This document shows, one piece after another, positions 37,266 to 46,305 of a DNA stretch of 64,000 bases. The notes under the pieces were generated by a model. That model worked only from the letters and a program-made list of their open reading frames with translations, had not been told where the DNA came from and ran no database searches. Origin of the DNA: an uncultured Campylobacterales bacterium (GTDB lineage Bacteria; Campylobacterota; Campylobacteria; Campylobacterales; Arcobacteraceae); contig CANLWY010000010.1 of assembly GCA_947494995.1 (NCBI GenBank), positions 1-64,000 of the forward strand. The letters run 5' to 3'. The translations under genes were made by a program, and so were the position numbers. How positions within the stretch are numbered: position 1 is the first letter of the stretch; every line of letters begins with the position of its first letter.

Positions 37266-38304
37266 TTATCATCTTTTTATACGCCTCAAAAGAAGGCATT
37301 TTTCTAATTTTTCCATCTCTATTATCAACTAAACCATATCCAGGTGCAATTAATTGATGCCAATAAACTCTTTTAATTTTTTTTGTTCTTTTTACTATCT
37401 CGTGATACTCTAACATAAATTTTTTATAATCATCTTCACTTACGCACTCATGTTCACTTGTTGGAGCATATGGAGCTGTATTTGAAATAGGCCAATTTAC
37501 TTCTGTAATATAAACTTCATTTGAACATTTATTTGATAATTTTGTCATTGAATAAAGTAAATCAATTTTATTTTTTGTATCAAAAAATTTATACTGAGTG
37601 TTATATGGACTTCCTCTTCTGTCTACATAAAGTAAGCTTGAATGTTTATCATATTTTACATCTTCAAAATTGAACAAAGCTCTTGCCGTATAATAGTATT
37701 CAAAGTCAATTACACTTGGACCAATAAGCTCCAAATTGACAAAAGAATTATCTCTTATATCTTGAACTATTTTATAAAATTTCAAGTATTCACCTATACT
37801 AAAAAAACCCCACTTGGCTCTATTTATTGTAGTTCCAACTTGAAATTCATTTAAAAAAGGTGAAAACTCTTTAAAAACTAAAGTTATATTTTTTTCTAAA
37901 AGCTTTTCATTTTCAATATGAGCTCTATCTTGCATTACGTTTAGCAAAATTTCAATTTCTCTGTCTTGTTCTTTAAACCTTTTTACAAACTCTATATATT
38001 CATCTATTCTTTCAATTTCCCAAAGAGGAAATCTTATAATTAAATATTTTATCCCAAGCTCTTTTACTAATTCTAACTGTTCTTCACCTTTATCAAGGTT
38101 TACTCCAATTCCATACTCTAACTTTTCATTTCCTCTAAAAAACTTCATTAAAATTATTGAAAGTGGTAAAACAAATAAAGAAGTAATTAAAAGCTTTACA
38201 TAATCAAAAAGATGCTTCTTTCGCATCTCTTTTTTATATTTTTTATCTCTTATTACATGGGGTTGGTCTGAATAATCATCCCAAATAAAAGGCTCTTTAT
38301 TCAT
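37258..38304 (-). CDS. Membrane-anchored GH-A-like TIM-barrel protein
   Basis: 348 aa. A basic cytosolic N-terminus and one membrane helix (about 36-53) lead into a periplasmic domain that looks like a GH-A (beta/alpha)8 glycosidase: GIGVNLDKGEEQLELVKELG at the first strand and YITEVNWP with a nucleophile-like Glu268. Where the acid/base GNExN motif is expected (about 157) it reads GTTIN, so the second carboxylate seems missing. It sits in the core operon between a kinase-like gene and waaF. Substrate unknown; it may bind and not cut. Confidence 0.65.
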   Translation of the reverse strand: MNKEPFIWDDYSDQPHVIRDKKYKKEMRKKHLFDYVKLLITSLFVLPLSIILMKFFRGNEKLEYGIGVNLDKGEEQLELVKELGIKYLIIRFPLWEIERIDEYIEFVKRFKEQDREIEILLNVMQDRAHIENEKLLEKNITLVFKEFSPFLNEFQVGTTINRAKWGFFSIGEYLKFYKIVQDIRDNSFVNLELIGPSVIDFEYYYTARALFNFEDVKYDKHSSLLYVDRRGSPYNTQYKFFDTKNKIDLLYSMTKLSNKCSNEVYITEVNWPISNTAPYAPTSEHECVSEDDYKKFMLEYHEIVKRTKKIKRVYWHQLIAPGYGLVDNRDGKIRKMPSFEAYKKMING

Positions 38305-38307
38305 ATT

Positions 38308-38916
38308 TTAAAGCCTTGTAAAAGGACGTTTGCCAAGAGCAGCTCTCTTTACATCCTTTTCATACATTTTCATAAACTTTTCCCACTGTCTTTTGATTTT
38401 ATATTTGGTATATGCTTTTGACATTTTGTAAAAAACAAACTTCATACCTGTTCTTTTTGCTCCAAGACCATCGACGATTATTAGTTTATATGAACCTTCA
38501 CTAATTTTAGGACAGAAAATATTTGTAAGACTTGTATCAACAAAAAGTATCAAGTTTTTTTCTAAATACTCTTTTAACTCATTTATTAAAATCTCTTGTT
38601 CTTTTAAAGGTATCAACTTATTAGCCAAATAGTATCTAAAACTTTTACTTGGCTCTCCATCATAATCAAGAACCCTATCAAAAACTAAGCCTTTCCCCAA
38701 GTTCGTTTTTACATACCCATAACAATCAGTAACAAAAGATAAATCAACACCTTTTCTTTTTATATATTTCATATATGAATATTCTAATTTATTTTGATTA
38801 TTGTGAGTACCTTCTTTATGTAGTACTTTAATTACTTTTGTTTCATCATCAGGATGAATATAACAATCCCTCTCTCCACCTTTTGCAATAAGTAAACTCT
38901 CACCTAAAATAATCAT
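38308..38916 (-). CDS. YrbL-family kinase-like protein, copy 1
   Basis: 202 aa. It matches the YrbL (PhoP-regulon) kinase-like family: GERDCYIHPDDETKVIKV at the start with the ATP-Lys at 30, then RVLDYDGEPSKSF, Asp127 five residues before Asn132 (the kinase D-x4-N pattern), and VDG with the metal Asp149. It is likely to phosphorylate a core sugar, though no YrbL substrate is known to me. It is coupled to the P-loop gene upstream by a 4-bp overlap. It is one of three copies in this window. Confidence 0.8.
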   Translation of the reverse strand: MIILGESLLIAKGGERDCYIHPDDETKVIKVLHKEGTHNNQNKLEYSYMKYIKRKGVDLSFVTDCYGYVKTNLGKGLVFDRVLDYDGEPSKSFRYYLANKLIPLKEQEILINELKEYLEKNLILFVDTSLTNIFCPKISEGSYKLIIVDGLGAKRTGMKFVFYKMSKAYTKYKIKRQWEKFMKMYEKDVKRAALGKRPFTRL

Positions 38917-39848
38917 TTACTCTCCATTACATTGTTTAAAGTATGATTGAAGAAAAATTTACACTTTTCAATTTCTAACCCAGTATTTATATAAGTATAT
39001 ACAAAAGATGGTTTTTCAAGATAGATTTCAAAGTTATAGTTTCTGTAAGCTTCAATATCTTCTTTTGTCAATTCATCTTTTCTAGTTAAAATCACTTCCG
39101 CTTTTGCATCTAGATGAACTTTCCAATATACTCTTGGAATAAAAAGTAAAAGAGTTTTCCAATTCTCTCTAAGAATAGTTTTTTTATCTAAAAAAGAGAT
39201 GTTTTCGAGTAAATAATCATTGAAAAACCTATCTAAAAAAACTGTTTTATTTTTGAACTTTGAAATAAAAATCAAATATGGATAATAGATTATTCCTGCA
39301 ATTAAAACTAATAAATAGTGAATATCATCATATTGGTCTTTTTCAGGTTTTCGTCCTAATTTTTTCTTTAATAAATACCTATTTAAAGGATATAAAATAT
39401 TATAAAGTACAGACCTTCTTACTATTTTTTTAAACCTTTTATAAACAATTTCTTTCTTATTTATATCAAGTGCAGAAGTTAAAAGTGTAGTCTTTCCAAC
39501 TCCATCAGGACCAACTATTGGAAAAATTTTTAATTTTTTATACCTTTCAATACTTTCTTTATGTTTCAACTGTTCTTTTATTATCTTTTGTTCATATTTA
39601 ACTTTAATAAAAATTGTTTTAATATCTAAAGAAAAAAGAAGCTCTAACTTTAAAAAATCATACTCTTCTTTTATGATATTAAAACAAATTTTATTCTCAG
39701 AACACAAGTCAAAAACTACTTTTAACAAATTATTTAATTCAAAACTCTTAATAGATAGGCTATCATCTTCTAAGATAGCTAGCTTTAGCTTTTTATCCAA
39801 TGCCTTTTTATTTAGTTCATCAAAAAACACTTCTATACTATTTATCAT
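38913..39848 (-). CDS. P-loop kinase (thymidylate-kinase-like fold) in the LPS operon
   Basis: 311 aa. An N-terminal domain of about 105 residues with no recognised motif precedes a P-loop GPDGVGKTT (113-121), and FLDRFFNDYL follows as the DR(Y/F) element of thymidylate-kinase-like enzymes. The length and the extra domain rule out Tmk itself. Related P-loop proteins occur in polysaccharide clusters, where a sugar- or lipid-kinase role is only a guess. It overlaps the GT9 gene by 11 bp, so it belongs to the core operon. Confidence 0.72.
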   Translation of the reverse strand: MINSIEVFFDELNKKALDKKLKLAILEDDSLSIKSFELNNLLKVVFDLCSENKICFNIIKEEYDFLKLELLFSLDIKTIFIKVKYEQKIIKEQLKHKESIERYKKLKIFPIVGPDGVGKTTLLTSALDINKKEIVYKRFKKIVRRSVLYNILYPLNRYLLKKKLGRKPEKDQYDDIHYLLVLIAGIIYYPYLIFISKFKNKTVFLDRFFNDYLLENISFLDKKTILRENWKTLLLFIPRVYWKVHLDAKAEVILTRKDELTKEDIEAYRNYNFEIYLEKPSFVYTYINTGLEIEKCKFFFNHTLNNVMESK

Positions 39849-40773
39849 CTAATAAACCTAATAAACACTTTTCAATCTTTATATACTCTTCTCGTGTATA
39901 AGAAGAATTCAACATAAAATTGTTTTGATTTTTCTCTTCACTTATTGTTGCCCATCTTTTTGAACTAGCAAATAGACTGTCTCCAAAAAATGAAATAGTT
40001 TTTGTATTAACTGCACCAGCAAGATGCATAGGTCCTGTTGAAGTACTAACAAAAAGATAAGATGCCGCTAAATAATTTGTAAACTCCAATAAAGACATCT
40101 TAGAATCTAAAAGTTCAATCTTTTCTTTTTCGCCCTCTTCTAGTTTTGAAGAGATATACTCTTTTGAAGAACTATCATCTGGACCAAAAGTAAATACAAC
40201 CTTATATGAAGTATTAGCTGCTTTTTTTGCTAAAGAGATATAATCATCTAAAGATAAATTCCCATCACTACTTCCTCCAAAACCAGGATGAAAAACAACT
40301 CTTTTTTCTTTTTCTATTTTAATATTAATTAATGGTTTTTCAAAATCAAGTTTTATATCTGGAAATAAAGCCAAGGCTAAATCCAAATTATACTGCCATT
40401 CAGTTTTTTCAACTCTGCTTCTTCTCTGCTTTACTCTTTTATTAAAAAATATTTGGGCTATTTTTGTTGCAGGTCCTACTCTTTTTTTTATTCTACTTTT
40501 AAAAAGAAGTTTTCCTAAATTTGTATCAATATAAGCACTAATACTTGCATCAAACTTCTTTTCTTTTATATTTTGTAAAGTTAAATATAAATTCTCTTTA
40601 TCATATAAAATTACATCATCAATAAAAGGCATTTTCTTTGCTAAATCAAAATTTATTTTACTAACCAAAGCTGTAAGTTTTGTATCAGGGTATTGCTCTT
40701 TTATAGCTTTAAAAAGAGGAAGAGTTACGACAAAATCACCAATCTTGTCATGTCTAGTAATTAGTAAATTCAT
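39838..40773 (-). CDS. GT9 heptosyltransferase-family enzyme
   Basis: 311 aa with the GT9 pattern: MNLLITRHDKIGDFVVTLPLFKAIK at the start, VVFHPGFGGSSDGNLS (about 174-189), and STSTGPMHLAGAVNTKTISFFGD (about 243-264) for ADP-heptose binding. It is distinct from waaC (56369) and waaF (36333), so it is a third heptosyltransferase-like enzyme, like WaaQ, probably adding a side heptose. Its ATG overlaps the LPS kinase stop as TAATG. Confidence 0.88.
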   Translation of the reverse strand: MNLLITRHDKIGDFVVTLPLFKAIKEQYPDTKLTALVSKINFDLAKKMPFIDDVILYDKENLYLTLQNIKEKKFDASISAYIDTNLGKLLFKSRIKKRVGPATKIAQIFFNKRVKQRRSRVEKTEWQYNLDLALALFPDIKLDFEKPLINIKIEKEKRVVFHPGFGGSSDGNLSLDDYISLAKKAANTSYKVVFTFGPDDSSSKEYISSKLEEGEKEKIELLDSKMSLLEFTNYLAASYLFVSTSTGPMHLAGAVNTKTISFFGDSLFASSKRWATISEEKNQNNFMLNSSYTREEYIKIEKCLLGLLDDK

Positions 40774-41519
40774 TACTTCTTACCTCTTATTTTTCGTTTA
40801 AACTCCACAAAACCTTTTAGTTTTTTATCGCTCTTTTGTAAAATTTCAATTGCTTTTTGTTCTTCTACATTTGCTAGTTTTGCATATGTTGAAGCAATAA
40901 CTAAAATATCATCTTCATCCAACCATAACTTTGCAAAATTATCAAGTCCAGTTTCTAAATCAATCTCTTTAAACTCCATTCTATTTATATCTACAACAGA
41001 GAATTCATATTTGTTATCTTTTATAGAAACTAAAGTATTACCTGCTGAAAAATCTTTATGATAAACTCCATTTTTATGCAAAGTAAAAGTAAACTTTACA
41101 AACTGTTTAATAATATCTTCTCTATTTTCTAAAGATTTATTCCTAAGAGGTTCTCTAATCGTAAACTTATAATCAAACTTTTTTGCAATAAAAAAACTCT
41201 CTTTAAATAATCCACTTTTAAAAAACTCTATATAACCTATTGGTTCAGGTGTATTAAGACCAAGATTTCTAAGTTTTACTGCATTGTTATAAGATTTTTT
41301 TGCCTTCGAATCTCTAAAATAAGCATATACTATTTGATTTAAAACATTTGGAACTTTAAACGCTTTTACAACAGTTCTAATCCCTCTATACTCAATAACT
41401 TTTAGTTCATTTCTAGCTTTATGTATAGTTTCATTATTCTCTTTAAAAAACTCAGGTATATTTATCAAAAACTCTTTTATGTTTTTATATCTATCATTTA
41501 GTTCAAACTTGAAACTCAA
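40773..41519 (-). CDS. WaaP/RfaY-like LPS core kinase
   Basis: 248-aa kinase-fold protein with all key residues: ATP-Lys52 (TVVKAF), catalytic Asp156 in HKDFSAGN, and metal-binding Asp177 in VVDINRM. The HKDF-x3-N and D-x-N forms are those of the LPS sugar kinase group (WaaP, KdkA, RfaY). It would phosphorylate heptose or Kdo in the inner core. The start is TTG; the gene is coupled to the pyruvyl transferase upstream and the GT9 gene downstream. Confidence 0.85.
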   Translation of the reverse strand: MSFKFELNDRYKNIKEFLINIPEFFKENNETIHKARNELKVIEYRGIRTVVKAFKVPNVLNQIVYAYFRDSKAKKSYNNAVKLRNLGLNTPEPIGYIEFFKSGLFKESFFIAKKFDYKFTIREPLRNKSLENREDIIKQFVKFTFTLHKNGVYHKDFSAGNTLVSIKDNKYEFSVVDINRMEFKEIDLETGLDNFAKLWLDEDDILVIASTYAKLANVEEQKAIEILQKSDKKLKGFVEFKRKIRGKK

Positions 41520-42673
41520 TTCTTCCCTTTACTTTCAAAAATTTCAAAAACTTTTTCCCACATTTTTTCACTCTCTTCTTTTAAATAACTTGATCTCTCT
41601 TCTAACTTAGAAATTAACTTATTCTTACTATCTTCATTTATTAAAATATCTATTTTCTTATGAATATCTTCAGAAGATGAATCTAGATTTAAAATCCCAT
41701 CTTCAAAATCATAATCTTTAAAAAGCATTTGATATTTATGACTCCAACTTGTTCCTAAAGCAGGTGTAGCTTGACTAAGAGCACTTACTAAACTATGAAA
41801 CCTACTTCCAATTACTCCTGAAGATTGATTTAAAATACCCTTTACTTTTAAAGGGTCTTCTTCTTTAAAAATATTAATACCTTCTACTCTTTTAGATATT
41901 TCATTTGCTAAATCAAAATCTTTTTTACCCTCATGTACTAAAATAAAAGGTTTTTTACCTTTTAACCTTAAATACTTAATTGATTCTTCGATAAGTGACA
42001 AGTACTTATTATCCTCATTTTCAATCCAACTTTTACTCACCATTTTATAATTAGGGATAATACAAAAATCATTGTTTTCAAAATCAAAATCAACTATTTT
42101 TGAAGCTTTTACAAGGTTTGTAAAATCTGGACTATTATAAATTTTTTTCTTTTCATTTACAATCGAGGTTAAATATTCATAAGAAATTTCTTCCCTTGCA
42201 AATATTAAATCACAATTTTCAACAAGCCCTCTCATACTATTTTTTATCTCTTCATTTTTAAAAGGCCCAAAAGCTTGAGGAAGAAGTATAATTTTTGAAT
42301 TATTCTTTTTCCATTTTTCTGTTAGCTTTAATAACTTATTTGTATTTTTAACACCCCATTGATCTCCATGGGCAAAGCCTGATGCATCAAGAACAATATC
42401 CACATCTTTACTTCTTACTAAACCATACATTTTTCTTCGTTTTTTAGGAATTAGTGAGACAAAAAAATCCCCTATATCAAGACCTGCTTTTTCATATGTT
42501 ACCTTCTGAAGGAGACCTAAACTTGCTCTTTTTTCATAAGGTGAGACATTTAAACTTGGTGCCATAACAAACTTAACATCTGGGTATTTTGATTTAACTT
42601 TTTGCAAAACAGCATGAAGCATAAGTTCAGCTCCTTTATTAACAAAACCTACACCTCTAATTTCTACAATCAT
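41516..42673 (-). CDS. Polysaccharide pyruvyl transferase family protein (core operon)
   Basis: 385 aa, PF04230 type and closer to the CsaB/WcaK form: EIRGVGFVNKGAELMLHAVL at the N-terminus, VLDASGFAHGDQWG (about 96-109), LLPQAFGPF, and GSRFHSLVSALSQATPALG near 293. It probably puts a pyruvate ketal, or a related group, on a core sugar. It overlaps the F420-beta-like gene upstream by four bases, so the pair is coupled. Target unknown. Confidence 0.88.
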   Translation of the reverse strand: MIVEIRGVGFVNKGAELMLHAVLQKVKSKYPDVKFVMAPSLNVSPYEKRASLGLLQKVTYEKAGLDIGDFFVSLIPKKRRKMYGLVRSKDVDIVLDASGFAHGDQWGVKNTNKLLKLTEKWKKNNSKIILLPQAFGPFKNEEIKNSMRGLVENCDLIFAREEISYEYLTSIVNEKKKIYNSPDFTNLVKASKIVDFDFENNDFCIIPNYKMVSKSWIENEDNKYLSLIEESIKYLRLKGKKPFILVHEGKKDFDLANEISKRVEGINIFKEEDPLKVKGILNQSSGVIGSRFHSLVSALSQATPALGTSWSHKYQMLFKDYDFEDGILNLDSSSEDIHKKIDILINEDSKNKLISKLEERSSYLKEESEKMWEKVFEIFESKGKN

Positions 42674-43968
42674 TTTTTACCTTTAAAAAAATTATTTATT
42701 CTTGAAAAAACAGTTTTTTTCTTTTTTCTATTATCAAAATAGTTATTTGCTTCTTTTATAAGCTCTTCTTCTGAATCATATTTATCAATTCTAATAGAGT
42801 GAGAAATTCTTTTTTTCGCATTCTCAATATCTTCTTTTGATGCTTCAATTGAATATTCAAATACTTCTTTTGGATAAGTAGGTATAGTATTACCTAACTC
42901 TTCCCATGCTTTAATATTTGCATTAAACTTCTTTCTTTTTAATTCAATTCCTTGACCTGATACTGCCTGTTCTAATGAAGCCTCTCTTAATTCTATAGCC
43001 TTAGCAGTTCTAGCACCATTTACAATATCTTTTCCTAAAGCTGTTCTAATTAAAACTAAACTTTCACCATTTTCTTTATCAACACCCTCAACACCATGAG
43101 GATCACCTAAAACAATATCAGAATAAACATTCATCTTATCAAAACAGAGCATACAGCGTGAAGGAGTAAAAAAGTCTTTCATGTTTTTTCTATTCTTCTT
43201 ATCCATAATTCTAAGATTACCCTCTTCATAAAAAGAGATATCTCCAGGATAAGAGGTATTAGAAGTATCTCTGAAAACAAACTTTTCAACCTTTTTAGAT
43301 GTTACTCTTTGAGTAAAATAGTTTACAGCACTGTATAACATCACCCTATCACAGATAAGCCCTATTTTGATTAACTTATCATTTAGCTTCTTTTTAATTT
43401 TCATTAAATTTTCTAAACCATGAAAATGACAAGAAAGACCTACAACTGCAACTTTTCCTTCAATTTCTAAAATCTCTGGAACCAAAGAAGACAAATTTGT
43501 TGGGACGTATTTAGACTTTTGTGATTTCATTAACTCTTTTGAATCTTTTATTATCTTAGCTTCAGATTTCAAAGAAGTATCATTCATCTGGGTAACTACT
43601 ACTGCACTTACAATCTTTTCATCCAATAAATACTTCAAAATTGCTGTCGTTACTCCACCACTTTGAGAATTTAAATATATACTCTCATCAGAAGCTTTAC
43701 CTACAAGACAACTTGTAATTTCACCAATAAAAGGATCAAACTTTGTTTTTTCAATAAGTTTTTTACTAAAATGATCTCCTGGACAAACATCAAAACATAA
43801 ACCACAATTAGTACATGCATCATAATCTATTTTTGGGAAAAAATATCCAGCAGTTGATTGTTTATAAGAGATACAATCATGTCCACATGAAGAAAAGCAT
43901 GAACCACAACTATGACATAAATAGTTATCAACAACTTCTGTAATATCTCTTTTTATTTTTTTAGACAA
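42670..43968 (-). CDS. F420 hydrogenase/dehydrogenase beta-subunit-like iron-sulfur flavoprotein
   Basis: 432 aa. Two ferredoxin-type 4Fe-4S sites at the N-terminus: Cys18/21/24/28 (no Pro after the last Cys, plus an extra Cys32) and Cys52/55/58/62 with CP. Then come the FrhB N- and C-domains, with LNSQSGGVTTAILKYLL, VGLSCHFHGLENL and a late SRCMLCFDKMNVYSDI. This is the FrhB-type protein found in many polysaccharide loci, where F420 is usually absent and the reaction is unknown. TTG start. It leads the operon, under an extended -10 at 43994. Confidence 0.85.
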   Translation of the reverse strand: MSKKIKRDITEVVDNYLCHSCGSCFSSCGHDCISYKQSTAGYFFPKIDYDACTNCGLCFDVCPGDHFSKKLIEKTKFDPFIGEITSCLVGKASDESIYLNSQSGGVTTAILKYLLDEKIVSAVVVTQMNDTSLKSEAKIIKDSKELMKSQKSKYVPTNLSSLVPEILEIEGKVAVVGLSCHFHGLENLMKIKKKLNDKLIKIGLICDRVMLYSAVNYFTQRVTSKKVEKFVFRDTSNTSYPGDISFYEEGNLRIMDKKNRKNMKDFFTPSRCMLCFDKMNVYSDIVLGDPHGVEGVDKENGESLVLIRTALGKDIVNGARTAKAIELREASLEQAVSGQGIELKRKKFNANIKAWEELGNTIPTYPKEVFEYSIEASKEDIENAKKRISHSIRIDKYDSEEELIKEANNYFDNRKKKKTVFSRINNFFKGKK

Positions 43969-43993
43969 AAGGATTCCTATATAAAATTTATAT

Positions 43994-44002
43994 ATTTTAG
44001 CA
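43994..44002 (-). promoter_or_regulatory. Extended -10 promoter of the core operon
   Basis: Minus strand reads TGCTAAAAT, an extended -10 with TAAAAT at 43994-43999, about 26 bases before the TTG at 43968. It shares the 127-bp divergent region with the EptA-like gene, for which TATTAT near 44062 is a weak -10 candidate on plus. Confidence 0.5.
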
Positions 44003-44095
44003 AAATTATCTATTTGTTCTTATTAAACTTGGTGTTTATTACACTTTAATACAAATTTAAGTATTATCCATCCTTAATTTTAAATAAGGATTCCA

Positions 44096-45733
44096 ATGAA
44101 AGACTTTTTATCAAAACTTGGTTTTAATATCTTTTTAGCATTAATAATAACCTTACTATTTGTTTGTGTTGAACAGATTTATAGAGTTTACAATGACATT
44201 TTATCTTTTAACTTAAATCCAAAGAGTTTTTTTGAACAATTTATTATAAATCTACTTATCGTTTCTATTGTAAAAACAAGAGCTGTATTTATCTCTTTTG
44301 TTTTAATTGCAACTTTTGTATGGTTCCAAATACTTCACTTTGCATATTTTGGAACATGGATTTTTCCTCTTGAATATCTACTATTCTTCACTAAATTTCA
44401 AGAAACTTATGATACCTTTAGAACAGTAGCAGATATTGGAATTATTCCAACAATCATGACTATTGTACTTCTTATTTCTATTTACTTCTTATTAAAAAAC
44501 AGTGATGAAAAAAGGCTAAAAGTTCCTTTCTTATCATTTGTATTAATAGCTTTTATTATCTTTGTTCCTTTAAGAGTTTATATAAAAGATTCTAAAAAAG
44601 GTCATAGACCAAATGTAGAATACTATCCTATTAAAAACACAGTAACAAACGTAGGATATTTACTTGGAAATATTATGCCTAAAAAAATTGCCGGGAATAG
44701 TGGTTTAGAACAACCTATTTCCCCAACACCTGAGCTTTTAACAAACAATCCGGATATAAATGTAATTATGATTATGGGAGAATCACTAAATAGAAACTTT
44801 ATGTCTTTATATGACTATAAAATCAAAACTACTCCTTTTTTGGATTCACTTAAAAATGATGAAAACTTCATTTATAAAAAAGGGATTGCCTCTGGAGTTG
44901 TGACAGATGTTGCAGTTCCTTCATTTTTTAATATTATTAAAAGACCTGATGGAGTTCCTCAAATAATTTCAACAAATACATGTCTATTTAAAATGGCTAA
45001 AAATAATGGTTTTCAAACATATTTTTATAGCTCACAAGCACAAGATCAACTTGCACAACTTAAAAGTTATATTTGTACAAAATGGATTGATGATTATGTA
45101 GATGGAACAACGGTAACAAAAGATATTGATAAGCCAGCATTAGACAAATTCTTATTAGATAAAATCGAAGATGTAGACTTCTCAAAACCAAGTTTTATTG
45201 CGATGCAACAAAGAGCATCACACACTCCCTTTATTGATACTTTTCCAAAAGAGTTTGAAAAATTTAATAAAGAAAATATAAATGATAAAACAATAAGTCA
45301 AAATACAATTGATTACGCAAACTCTATTGCATATACAGATTACATTATCTCTGAGTTAGTTAGAAAAGTAAAAGCAAAAACTACTAGACCTACTTATTTC
45401 ATCTTTACATCTGATCATGCTTCAAATGTAGGAGATCCAAATAGACAAGGTCATGGAAGATTGAATTATGATGCAGTATATCAAGTACCATTTTTAGTTT
45501 ATGGAATAAATGGAGCAAAACCACTAAAAGAAAAGTTCTCAAATTTTGAGTTTATGTCACACTATCAAATGGCAAATGTTGTTAGCCATGTTATAGGCTA
45601 TAAAGAAAAATATGAACACTTTAATATGAGAGAAGACTATTTTGTATGTGATTCAGATATATCTGGTCTTTCAGGGATTTTAAAAATATCTTTTGATGAA
45701 AATAGTAATCAAACGAAAACATTAATAGAATAA
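44096..45733 (+). CDS. EptA-type phosphoethanolamine transferase (sulfatase fold)
   Basis: 545 aa. Four to five membrane helices (within 1-160) precede a periplasmic sulfatase-fold domain: IMIMGESLNRNFMSLYDY with metal-binding Glu229, the nucleophile Thr270 in SGVVTDVAVP, and FTSDHASNVG and GHGR for zinc binding. It would move phosphoethanolamine from a phospholipid to lipid A or core. AGGA precedes the ATG. It is one of only three plus-strand genes; its TAA is directly followed by the TTA of the converging YrbL copy. Phosphoglycerol transfer is an alternative. Confidence 0.88.
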   Translation: MKDFLSKLGFNIFLALIITLLFVCVEQIYRVYNDILSFNLNPKSFFEQFIINLLIVSIVKTRAVFISFVLIATFVWFQILHFAYFGTWIFPLEYLLFFTKFQETYDTFRTVADIGIIPTIMTIVLLISIYFLLKNSDEKRLKVPFLSFVLIAFIIFVPLRVYIKDSKKGHRPNVEYYPIKNTVTNVGYLLGNIMPKKIAGNSGLEQPISPTPELLTNNPDINVIMIMGESLNRNFMSLYDYKIKTTPFLDSLKNDENFIYKKGIASGVVTDVAVPSFFNIIKRPDGVPQIISTNTCLFKMAKNNGFQTYFYSSQAQDQLAQLKSYICTKWIDDYVDGTTVTKDIDKPALDKFLLDKIEDVDFSKPSFIAMQQRASHTPFIDTFPKEFEKFNKENINDKTISQNTIDYANSIAYTDYIISELVRKVKAKTTRPTYFIFTSDHASNVGDPNRQGHGRLNYDAVYQVPFLVYGINGAKPLKEKFSNFEFMSHYQMANVVSHVIGYKEKYEHFNMREDYFVCDSDISGLSGILKISFDENSNQTKTLIE

Positions 45734-46297
45734 TTAAGTTTGTAAGTACTTCCTTACAAACTTCTCCCATCTTCTACTAATTCTTCCTCTTGCAAAATAT
45801 GGAATTTTATTTGGTAAAGTAAAGTGAGAAACATCTCCTAATCCATCAATTAGTACTAAATCAAAATCTGTTTCACTATTTTTTCTAAGTAAAATATTTT
45901 TAGGCATCATTCCATAATTGAAGATAATACAATTATCTATAAAATATTGTCTGTACTCTTCAAGCTCTTTTTGATAAGTTTCTACACTATTTTCTTTTAA
46001 ATAATGAGCAAAGCTCTTTGAAACTTCTCCATCATAATCTCTTATAAGTTCAATTACAAAGCCATCACCTTTATTTGTCTTAACTTCTCCATAGAACTTA
46101 GGAAGATGTTTAAAGTTGTCCATACCTCTTTTTTCTAATTGCTTATAATAAGAAATCTCTTTTATTGATTGTTTACTCTCTTCCCTTTGGTTTCCTTCGT
46201 AAGTTACCTTTACAGTCTTATTTGAATCTTCAGGATGAAGGTAAATTGCTCTTTCATTACCTTTTGCTATAAAGTCTTCATCTTTTAGAATTAACAC
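45734..46297 (-). CDS. YrbL-family kinase-like protein, copy 2, catalytic Asp missing
   Basis: 187 aa. It aligns along its length with copy 1: KGNERAIYLHPEDSNKTVKV with Lys30, LIRDYDGEVSKSF, and IDG with Asp151. But the catalytic block reads NYGMMPKN where the copies at 38308 and 49281 have D-x4-N: Gly129 replaces the Asp. It may be inactive, use another residue, or only bind. The start is GTG with AGGAG. It is 8 bp after the GT4 gene and directly abuts the stop of the converging EptA-like gene. Confidence 0.78.
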   Translation of the reverse strand: MLILKDEDFIAKGNERAIYLHPEDSNKTVKVTYEGNQREESKQSIKEISYYKQLEKRGMDNFKHLPKFYGEVKTNKGDGFVIELIRDYDGEVSKSFAHYLKENSVETYQKELEEYRQYFIDNCIIFNYGMMPKNILLRKNSETDFDLVLIDGLGDVSHFTLPNKIPYFARGRISRRWEKFVRKYLQT

Positions 46298-46305
46298 TTC
46301 TACTC

